64,000 nucleotides of DNA from Tilletia caries. Its lineage: Eukaryota > Basidiomycota > Exobasidiomycetes > Tilletiales > Tilletiaceae. The position numbers were made by a program, and so were the translations under genes. Of this stretch, positions 55,050 to 64,000 are shown piece after piece (the stretch's first letter is position 1; the number at the start of each line of letters is the position of its first letter). Where the stretch lies: contig JALUTQ010000003.1 of the NCBI GenBank assembly GCA_032718865.1, positions 1,456,001-1,520,000 on the forward strand, in the 5' to 3' direction. A model generated the notes under the pieces. That model searched no databases, was not told the origin of the DNA, and saw only the letters and a program-made list of their open reading frames with translations.

Positions 55050-58000
55050 TCAATTGATTGGATTCAACGGCCGCTTGTCATCACCGCCAAGGGCGGCGAG
55101 CAAGCCGCTCAACAGCGACTGCGAAACCAGGTCATTCGTAGTCCGCACCGTCAGACGACACATCTACAAACGGACAAGCGACGCCCAGTGAAGAAAGGAG
55201 TAGAGTGATGTCAGCCAATCAATTCACAAGATGAATGTGTTTTTATCGGGACCCCCTTCGCATCCTAAACTCACCTTGGCCTCCTTATTCGGCTCAAGCC
55301 GCAACAAACATCCCACCTTCCCCCCATTCGCCGTATGCAGCACTCCCGCCGCGACAACATTCACCGGATTCGGATCGACCCCATCCAACACCTGCAACCG
55401 CGCCCCCTGCACCACCTTCTCATTCCTTACCAGATCCACCTCACCCCCAGGCGTCAACTTGAAGTTATAAATCTTCTGCGCCTCACGGGGCGGGCCACCG
55501 ATCTGCTTCCACCGCTCGAAGAAGGCCGCGGGTCCAAGGGAGACCGGTTCGATGAATTTCGACAGGATCACGGGGAGCTTCAGGTTCAGCGTTTGCAGGG
55601 AGCCAGCGAGGTAGCTGATCTGCAAGATCGGAGGCTCCGTGAAGTGATCCTTGCACTCGAGCTGGATCAGCTGTTGCAGCTGCTTCATCCCGCCCAGCGT
55701 CGTCGACGTGATCTTCGGCATGCTCGCAGCGAGCGCGTCCGGCTCTTGCGATTTCACAGTCACCGTGAACGACGTGAAATTGACGGTGATCTTGTTGCCG
55801 AAGTAGAGCGCCACCCGCCCCAGATTGCCGTGATACTCCGACTTGACCCCGATCTGCAGTTGGGCATCCTCGTAAAGGACACCTTCGGGGGTATAGCACA
55901 GCCTTCGGAAATGCTTGTCGAAGCCTTGCGTCATTTGGTTGGCAGGTATCTTGTGTATGTTGCTCGTCGGCAGCGGAGGAAGCACCGTCTGCGCAGGCGA
56001 AGGTGTTGCCGGACCAGACCCGCTCCCGTTGGCCCGAAGAGGTTGAGCTTCATCATCGTCGTCGATCAGTGAAATCCCAGCACCGCCCAAGTTCCCATTT
56101 CCTTCACCCGAGTTCGTGCCGCCCATGTCAAGCCCCTCCAAGCTGGCCAGGATGTCCTCCTGCGTCTCCCGCTGCCCTTCTCCCGTCCCACCAGCCGCAT
56201 TGGCAGTCACGCCGCCACCAGGCATGCCGGATGGGATCACAGTGGCTGTCGGACCGCCCGTTGGCATCGCTCCACCATTGACTTGTCCCTTCTTCGCACT
56301 CGCCTGTCGGACCTGCTCGCGATCCCTGTTCACGTCCTTGCCTCCGATCATCCAGGTACGCTTGTCGCCGGTATCGCCGTGCTTTTTGTTCAGTCGGTTC
56401 AGAAGCAGGGCTGAACAAGGTGGGGTTCGCGATGCAAGGTCAGCGCGAGCTCACAAGCGTCATCGGGATCAGTTCTCCGACCAAAACTCACAGGACTTCT
56501 GAGGGAACGGCGGCATCTCGTCACACACAGCTTGCAAAAGCTCGTCATCTGGCATCTCCGCCAACGAGACGTACTCGCAAGCCCGCTGCTGCAGCTCGGC
56601 ATCCAACACATGACGGTACCGTTGGAGCACGTACAGGATCTGCTCCTTGATTTCCGGGAACAGGTTGAGCCACTTGACGTAGGTCGAAAGCAAGATCGCT
56701 CTCGTTGGCTGCGAGCACAGGTGTGAGCGTGAATGTAACACGTGGAATTGTGCGATGGGCGTCGAACCGGGTTCGTTCGCTACCAGGTGTCCGAACTCGC
56801 CAAGCAAGAAAGCTGTGAAATGTCTCTCAGTCAGTTCATCCATGTATCAAAAGCCAGCCAACTCGCGAAAAAGACACTTACCTCCTACTTTGATCAGGTT
56901 CTCATGACATGCCGGAGACTTGAGATGCTCGAGCAACTTGGTCACAGTATATTCTTGCACTTCCTCCGTATTGGTCACGATTTGGATGACCCGGAACCAG
57001 ACCTCTTCGCCGACATGGTCGCCAGCCGAGCTGATGAGTTGTAGAACTGATTTGGAAGCTCAATGCTTCAGCAACAAGATAGCATCGCGAAGAACTTATA
57101 GAAATGCTACTCACTGATGTCGACGTACCACGTGTACTCAGTAGCGAACTGCAGAAGAATAGAGAACAAGTCAGTAAAGTAGAAGAAGACAAGTGACAGA
57201 CTGGGGAAAAGCAGAACCGCCTCACCTTCTCCGTCAGGATGGCAATCTTCAGCACCATCTCCTCCCGCAACGTATAATCCGCCACGTGCATATACCGGAG
57301 CAACTCAGCCACGATGACCTTCGCATTGGTCACATCGCACATGCTGTACAGCAAGTCCAGCGCCCGCCGTCGCACACTGATGTCCTTGTCCCGCAACGAC
57401 AGAATAATCGTGTCCTGGTGCATTTTGATCGGCTCGAGTGACTCAGCCGCGCCGGCGAGATGGGCCATGGTGTCCAGGCCGAGGTAGCGGACGTTGGTCT
57501 CGCGGGAGAGGATGAAGCGGCCGAGCAGGACCGCTGCTTTGGCGACGATGGAAGATTCGGTGTCCAGGTGGATCGCAGTGTTGATAGCCTCGAACAGGAC
57601 CGCGTTCTGGGCGTTGTTGTGCTGTACGTTCTTGGGCGTCTCTTGACAGTTTTCCAGGATTTGTTCGATCACCTTCATCATCGTCTTCTTGAGAGTGGTA
57701 TTTTCTGTAGAACAGATGAAAGTCGTCAGGCGGCAGTTTCTTTGGACGCGTCCATTGACGGATAACTTACCTGTAGGAGGGTAGTACTGTAGCAATCTCA
57801 AACACTTGATCTGAAGCCAGGGTATCGGGACCTTGTAGTAGATGTACTCGGTCGGATAGTCTTCATCGATGATGATCTGTCCAAGACGAAAATATACTCA
57901 TCAGCCAACCGCCCGCTTTTGACTGCCAATCACTCTGGAAAACAGTACCCACCTTGACCATCCGATCCACGGCTTTCTGGTACGACAGCGCGTACGCATC

Positions 58001-59140
58001 AGGGAAATCCTGGGCCAGTGCTACTACCAAACTGGTAACAGCCAGCGCCACAGCCTGCAAATATGGTTGATGGGAAGTACTGGAGTCAGCGCCCGGGTCA
58101 GGTAGTTTCCATTGTGGTTTCGGACGTACCAGATTATCATCGTCCATCGCTGCGACTATCCGGGGTGCCCATTCCTCCGCCAAGATGACCTCCGGATACT
58201 TGCGGTACATCCTGAGGAGTGTCAACGCTGCCTTCTTCTTGACGAATGTTCTCGACGTCCTGGAAAACCCAGAGATGAAAGTGATGAGGGGGCCGTGAGC
58301 TCAATTGATACTGGAACTTGCAGCCCGGACTTCTTGAGGGAGAGTATCACTCACGGCGAGATTAGCAGTCTAAACACATCCCCCGCCAACGCCTCGGACA
58401 TATCCCGCCCACCCAGATTGGCAATCGCATGCAATGCCAAGCAGTTGTTGACCTCGTTGAGATCGTCGAGATCCTTCCTGATCGAGTTCACCACGAGCCG
58501 AACGAGGTCGGAGTCTTCGTGCATGAGCAGAGTGATGGCGAGATATCCCTGGAGGTAGGGAGAGCAACAAAGGGAGTCTTGCATATTCAGCATAACAGGG
58601 CAGGCAAGGCACAGAGAGCCCTTCTCTTGAAATGCAAGGGGGCATTTACTCACGATTTGCTTCTCGGAGTACTTGGGACTCGAGATCAGATTGACGGCCT
58701 CCATGTGTCCAATATCAACCGGGTAGCCCAAGATGTAGGTAAACACGATCTTGGCGAGGTATTTCTTCTTCTGGTATCCGTCCAGACTTCCCTCTGTCAA
58801 AGGGGGGAGAAGTCAAACGAGCGGGAAGAAGGCGCTCCGAATGTGTTTAGCTATCATTCTTTTAACAAATGCAAGGATCAATGGCGCAGGAATCGCCTTG
58901 AGATTCTGTCTAAGCTCACCTTTGAACTTGGTTCGGATGTGGGCCATCTCCTTGTTGATCCTCTTCTCCTCCAGCTCGCGAACGCGGCATGCCCGCAAGT
59001 CGGCGATGTACTGCAACACGGGCGGGGGGCGGGAAAACAAAGGCCTGTTCAGTGTTCCTAACTGCATTGCAAGTGTGACGAGCGTAAACAGGGACACTCA
59101 CCTGGGTAAGTCCACGCATGGACGAGCTTGAGGAGCTCAT
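55050..59140 (-). CDS. APL3: AP-2 complex subunit alpha (alpha-adaptin)
   Basis: The large subunit of the AP-2 clathrin adaptor at the plasma membrane. Thirteen exons join in phase: 59140-59102, 59010-58920, 58793-58654, 58548-58355, 58259-58130, 58054-57953, 57876-57771, 57704-57226, 57148-57115, 57046-56882, 56812-56492, 56410-55275 and 55163-55050; about 1,016 aa. The trunk includes RGLTQYIADLRACRVRELEE, KYLAKIVFTYILGYPVDIGH, YPTEYIYYKVPIPWLQIKCL, VRYLGLDTMAHLAG and LVANEPGSTPIAQFHVLHS. A Gly-rich hinge leads to the appendage (FDKHFRRLCYTPEGVLYED). The last exon gives MCRLTVRTTNDLVSQSLLSG, the usual end of the family. The gamma/AP-1 alternative is excluded by this appendage and tail. Confidence 0.95.
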
Positions 59141-60369
59141 TGTGGCACAATGCTACGTGTGTGTTGCTCCGTCGGAAGGTTGCGAGATGTTGGTCTTGCG
59201 GTCGTTCCGTTGGCCAAAACAAGGCAGATTTTCGAGGCGAGCAGGGACGAAGGTGCGCCTGAAGAAGCGGGTTGCGCAAGCCGTGTAGATATCTGGGTGC
59301 GCTGGGAGAGAAGGAATGAATGCTTTCCTTCTGGATATTGTCTTGCTGAGGAGCCGGGTACGCTGGGAGAAAGGCGGGGCGAGCGCACTGACTGACTGGC
59401 GCCCATCGGGTGTCGATGATGGTGCTCCTGTCCATCACGTGACAGAACCAAACACACCACGTCACCCCACATGCTCATTCATTCATTGCCCACTCGATCC
59501 CGCATCGCATATTTCCTTCCTTCCTTCCTTCCTCTCGATCTCCCTCAGCGGCGAGACGTCTCCTCCATCATCTTGTCGAACAGCGAGCCATCAAGAAAGC
59601 TAACCCAGCCAGAGCGAGCGTCGCATCTCGCGCAGCTCACGAGGAAAATTCTAATAAGCTCACGACGAGACTCGAGAGAGCTGATGTCAATCATCCACAT
59701 CCATCCAGTTTGAGAACTTCGTGTGTATTCTTGTGTTGGTTTGTATGGGGGAGGTGAAAGAAAGATTCGGAAGGAGGGGGAGGGGGAAGCAGTATAGAGC
59801 GAAGAGTTGTGAAGGGAGGGGCGCTTCCAGTTTCGCTGAGGGGGAGAAGGCGGGTGACCAGCTTGCGTGTTGCGACGCGGAATTCAATCAGAACAGCGAC
59901 AAGAGAGAGAGAGAGAGAGGAGAGAGAAGGGGAAGCTTCGAACGTGGTTGCGCGAGAGACGGGAAACAAGGAAACAAAAAGGGTTGAAAAAAGAAAATGA
60001 GAGAACAGAATGAAAAGACAGGCTAGCTTTCTATCCCTTCAAAGTGGATGCCTCCCCTCCCCCCTCCTCCTTCTACCTCCCCCCATTCCCCCGCGTGGTA
60101 TTCAACCGTGTGTAAGAAAGCCGACCCAGACTCCAGATTCCAAATTGAAGGCGGGGGAAATCGGGTGATGATGTTGTTGTTGATGATGAAGATGTTGATG
60201 AGGTTGGACGAGACCCTGGACGGAAAGGTGGGCCCCGCACAGGGTTGGGTAGGTTGATTGTGGGGGGAAAGAGGGGGAATCGACGTATGCAAGCGACAAA
60301 TGAGAAAGAGGAGAGAGAGAGAGAGAGACGCATGAAAGAGCGGCAGGGAAGCGGAACTTGTGTGTTGAT
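59141..60369. other. 1.2-kb intergenic region, no gene recognised
   Basis: This lies between the AP-2 alpha start and the 14-3-3 stop (both minus strand). A (TTCC)n tract near 59517-59532 and GA-rich tracts near 59900 and 60310 are the only structure seen. It should contain the AP-2 alpha promoter and the 14-3-3 3' UTR. Confidence 0.6.
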
Positions 60370-61625
60370 TTACTCCTTCTTCTCCTCCTCGGCCGGTGCG
60401 GGCTCCTTGGGTGCACCCTGAGCCTCGTCCGACATGTCGCTGGTCCAGAGAGTCAAGTTGTCACGCAGCAGCTGCATGATGAGCGTAGAGTCCTTGTAGC
60501 TCTCCTCCGAGAGCGTGTCGAGCTCGGCGATCGCGTCGTCGAATGCCTGCTTGGCGAGGTGGCATGCGCGGTCGGGGGAGTTGAGAATCTGTATCGCAAT
60601 GGGAGGAAAGAAACAAAGTTTTGAGGGGAGGAGTCCAAACAGTCAGCATTCTGATCGAATCAAAGTAGACGCAAGCTCGTCACCCCTGTTGATTCCCCCT
60701 TCCCTCTCCCAACAAGCAGAATGACTAACCTCGTAGTAGAAGACGGAGAAGTTAAGAGCGAGACCGAGACGGATGGGGTGGGTAGGGGGGAGCTCGGTGA
60801 CAGCGACATCCGAAGCGGCCTTGTATGCCTCGAGTGACTTGTCTGCAGAGTCCTTTCGCTTGTCGCCAGTGGCGAACTCGGCAAGGTAACGGTGGTAGTC
60901 TCCCTTCCTAGAGAGATGAAGGTAAGATTGCCGAGATGGGGTTCAGCAAACGGCATCTCATCTCAACATTTCTGGGGCGGGGACGCCTCTTGGGGAGACA
61001 ACATCCGCACAACCCATCCTAATCTGATGAAAAGGACGGAAAAGCGGCGTAGTCTCCCACTCTCGACGGCCCCTATGCCATGGGAACTGATACTCACATC
61101 TTGTGGTAGAAGACCTTGCTCTCGCCGGAAGCAGCAGAAGGAATGAGGTGCTTGTCCAAAACGTCGAGAATGTCCTCGCAAATCTGTGCAAGCTCGGTCT
61201 CGATCTTCTCCCGGTACTTGCGGATCATGGCCACCTGGGTCTCGTTGCCCTTGGACTCCTCCTTCTGCTCGATTGAGGAAACGATGCGCCACGAGGCACG
61301 ACGGGCACCAATCACGTTCTTGTATGCGACGGAGAGAAGGTTGCGTTCCTCGACGGTGAGCTCCTGGTCGGATGAGGCGACTCGCTTCATGTTCTCGACC
61401 ATCTCTGCGATGGGGAGAATGGTGACATGGGCATGTTCGCAATGGGTAGAAGAGGGATTGACCAAGCAGATGTTGAGAGAGACGAGAGAGGAGAAAGGGT
61501 GAAACCTGTCAACGCACGGTCCTCCTCCGATGGAAGGGAAGTCAGGAGACACACTCACCCTCGTAACGCTCAGCCTGCTCGGCGAGCTTGGCCAGGTAAA
61601 CGGAGTCCTCTCGGCTCTCAGACAT
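60370..61625 (-). CDS. BMH1: 14-3-3 family phosphoserine-binding protein
   Basis: A dimeric adaptor that binds phosphoserine/threonine motifs in signalling and cell-cycle proteins. Exons are 61625-61559, 61404-61098, 60907-60730 and 60588-60370, in phase, giving 256 aa, the standard length. The family signature [20 protein letters not shown] is complete. The phosphate-binding K, R, R and Y are in the expected helices ([21 protein letters not shown]). [22 protein letters not shown] is split by intron 3, which has a GTTAGT donor. The C-terminus [17 protein letters not shown] ends in the usual acidic tail. The symbol is by family; the window shows one copy only. Confidence 0.97.
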
Positions 61626-63489
61626 TGTGACGATAGGGGTATGTGAAGGGGGGGAGTTGAGGTTCGAGAAAAGGTGGAAGAAAGAGTGGCGATGGATGAG
61701 CCTGTGAGGTGCGGGTCCGAGGTATTGCGCAGGGGGGTGACGTCGGGGGATTCCGGGTAGCGATTGGGGTCGAAGGACAGCACAGGCGTACAGAAGTGTA
61801 GTGATGTTCGGATGGTGGGTGTGGATGCGGTCGTGTGCGAAGGTGGTGATGCCGTCGGAGAATAGGTGCGCCAACGAAAGGGGGGAATCGGAGAAAAAGG
61901 GAAGATAGGACACGTCAGCGATCGGAGCTTGATATTGGGACTAGTCTCGATAGGGAAGCGCAGCCCGGGGGTGGGCACGGAAGGGACAGCGCGGTGTACC
62001 CTGCATCCCTTGGATGACCCATTCCGATCCACCTCCAGCTTTGTGCGTGTCCGATAACGCGCGCCGCGCAGAGTGTGGGTCGTCCCTGGCCACCCCAACC
62101 TGCACGAACCATATCCATCCATCCGGACCACTTCCTGCTGCCCTGCCTCTGGAGAACCGCGCTGTTCCCCTGCAGTGGAGGAGTTCTGGCTACATACCTT
62201 TGCTGTGTGCTGGTGCTGTGTGCTGGTGCTGTGTGCGTGGGTGGTGGTGGTGCTGCGGGCGTGCGAGGTAGCAAGGGGAATGGGAAAAAGGCGGTTAGCG
62301 CTGCCTCACCTTCCTGGCTCGCTCGGTGCTTGCTCGCGAGACTCCCTCTCCCCTTCACCTCCAAGTCTCATCATAGACGAATCACCCTGAACCCATGCAT
62401 GGACCACCTCAACCCTCGCACTGGGTCGCTACTGCCACACCAATCGATCGATCGATCGATCACCATAGCCGGCCTCACTCCCACAAAGGCCAACCGCAAA
62501 CCCCGCCGAACGCGTCGTCGAAATTCGAAACTCGAAAGGTCAAGCAGCACTCAGCAGAGATCCTCTCAACGCCTTTTGGCCCCCTTGAACGTCCCTTTGG
62601 GACACAACCCGCTCTTTTGAGCCCCTCCAGACGTGCCAGTCGCTCTCCATCTTCCATGATGCCCAAAAAATCGATGTACATTGATTTGCAAACGCCCGTA
62701 TGGGCTCCTTTTTGCGTGTTTTCGCTTGCCTCCACTGCCAATGGTCGGCCGCTCTGGGTCAAGCCTGTGGGGCCCAAATGGTCAGGACCTTATTCCCCTA
62801 ACTTTAGTTAAGGGGTTATAGGGCGGCTCCCGCCTTACGGCCGTAAGCTTTTTGCCATTCAGGCTCGTAGTTTGGGACTTTTCTTCGCAACTACCAACAC
62901 AACACACCATTCTGAATCAGTAGACCCTTGACCAAATCTAGTCCTGCAACTTCTGGCACAGGTTTCGTGGTTGTAGCATCAGAATTGACTGATCTGTCCT
63001 TGAGCCAAAGTTTGGTTTTTCCTTACATAAGCACAGAGTGCAGAAATCTTGCATACGTAATCAGTTCATTTCGACACTCGACAGACGACAACCAACACCG
63101 CCAGCCTTTCTTCACGCTTCCATCGAAGCCCGACAAGCATCATGCGAATTGAACAATCCCCCCTCGATTTCTTTTTAACCGCTCTCTGCTCACCAAGGTT
63201 CAAGTTAATGATGCTCACCGCTGTTTTGCTTTTTCTTGCTTAACCTGATGGCTGATACCACTTAACCATACCAGTCTCTGCTTTGTTCCCATTCTGAGTC
63301 CGGCCCAGCAGTCAGCACTCCCGAATTGTCATCCAAGGTGAGCCTCGTGTTTATACGCGCATCTGCATCAGGTGCTCCGGGTTAGGTCCGTACTCACCCA
63401 TTCGTTTTTCAGCTCTCTGCTCTTATGAATCCGGTCGACGTCGTCAAGATGAGTAGACTGACTTTCCTCACTCACCATGCCCCATCGGA
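61626..63489. other. Intergenic region with small repeats
   Basis: No gene is recognised. Features seen are a (GATC)4-5 run near 62444-62462, a 21-nt palindrome built on CCCCTAAC..GTTAAGGGG near 62796-62816, and the palindrome CTTACGGCCGTAAG near 62833-62846. It should contain the 14-3-3 promoter at its left end. Confidence 0.5.
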
Positions 63490-63875
63490 CAGCTCTCTCC
63501 CTCGACAAAGCCGCTGCCAAGGTTGCTCCCAAAGCACACCACCTCGTCATCTCCAACCCCGTCAACTCCACCGTGCCCATCGTCGCCGAGGTCTTCAAGT
63601 CTTTACGACCCCAAGCGGTGGGTTTTCCCCCCGACCCCCTCTCCTTCTTCTAACGGCTCTAACGCTTCATGAGTTAAAATGGTGCTCATCACTGCATATC
63701 TTCGTACAGTCTGTTCTGTGTCACGGGTCACCACCTTTGACATCACACGCGCCTCCACCTTCCACTTCGACATTGCCAACGTCAAGCCCGCCGAGGTCAA
63801 TGTGTCCGTCGTCGGTGGCCACCTTCGGCGTCACCATTGTGCTTCTCCTCTCTCAAGTCGCCCAGGGTTCCATAC
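63490..63875 (+). pseudogene. Malate dehydrogenase fragment, degenerate
   Basis: Three frames together give the middle of an NAD-dependent malate dehydrogenase. They are AAKVAPKAHHLVISNPVNST with VPIVAEVFK, then YDPK after a frame change, then VTTFDITRASTFHFDIANVK and NVSVVGGH, and finally GVTIVLLLSQVAQ in another frame. Conserved family features such as ISNPVNSTVPI and the VVGGH..GVTI stretch (catalytic His region) are recognisable. An apparent intron (63617-63708) may survive. At least three frame breaks and the lack of the N-terminal NAD-binding part make it a relic. It could derive from retained duplication or transposition of the functional gene, which is not in this window. Confidence 0.7.
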
Positions 63876-64000
63876 TCCAATAGTATGTTCAACACTGGAC
63901 CTGACCTGACCTGACCTGATCTGACTTTCTTTCTGCTGTGCTCTTGCCTCTTCTATATTCCCTTACCTTCGCATCAAGCTCTGTTGGCATTCCTTTGCCC

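Noticed and set aside
63425..63883. Functional malate dehydrogenase gene
   Set aside because: The frame changes at least three times and the NAD-binding N-terminal part is missing.

Overview
The window is nuclear DNA of a filamentous or dimorphic fungus, most likely a basidiomycete. Protein-coding genes lie close together on both strands, introns are short (about 70-110 bp, GT..AG), GC is high, and low-complexity tracts (SD, DH, Q, G, S) interrupt many proteins. The gene set includes a class IV chitin synthase, mitochondrial assembly factors and AP-2 alpha. A smut-type (Ustilaginomycotina) genome would fit, but that is inference. No whole-contig search was possible.

Region 1-12.2 kb is repeat-rich and nearly free of host genes. 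It holds three terminal-inverted-repeat (TIR) elements at 1.2-3.3 kb, one inserted exactly at the end of another. A tRNA-like Pol III unit sits inside one of them. A Crypton-type tyrosine-recombinase gene (3.6-7.8 kb) follows, with a frameshift in its last domain. A broken DUF6589-type gene lies at 10.0-11.4 kb.

Region 12.2-43.3 kb is ordinary gene space. In order: VPS17-like sorting nexin (+), MFS transporter (-), one-TM hypothetical protein (+), COX10 (-), mitochondrial threonyl-tRNA synthetase (-), 6-phosphogluconolactonase (+), CDC6/Cdc18 (+), MAD2 (-), TIM50 (+), class IV chitin synthase (-), ZNF511-like zinc-finger protein (-), a small membrane protein (+) and a DUF202 membrane protein (-).

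Region 43.3-61.7 kb continues with UVRAG/VPS38-like (+), RPA43 (-), ALG14 (+), a PPxY-containing hypothetical protein (+), mitochondrial uL5 (+), AP-2 alpha adaptin (-, 13 exons) and 14-3-3 (-). Two further TIR elements lie here: a 1,977-bp element with near-perfect 57-bp TIRs and a 6-bp target duplication in a divergent promoter, and an 820-bp element full of GCCTCC motifs just after ALG14.

Region 61.7-64 kb is intergenic and ends in a degenerate malate dehydrogenase fragment.

Functional themes recur by position rather than as operons: mitochondrial biogenesis (COX10, MST1, TIM50, uL5m), endosomal and plasma-membrane traffic (VPS17, UVRAG, AP-2 alpha) and cell-cycle control (CDC6, MAD2, 14-3-3). 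Exon boundaries were worked out by hand from splice signals and reading phase.
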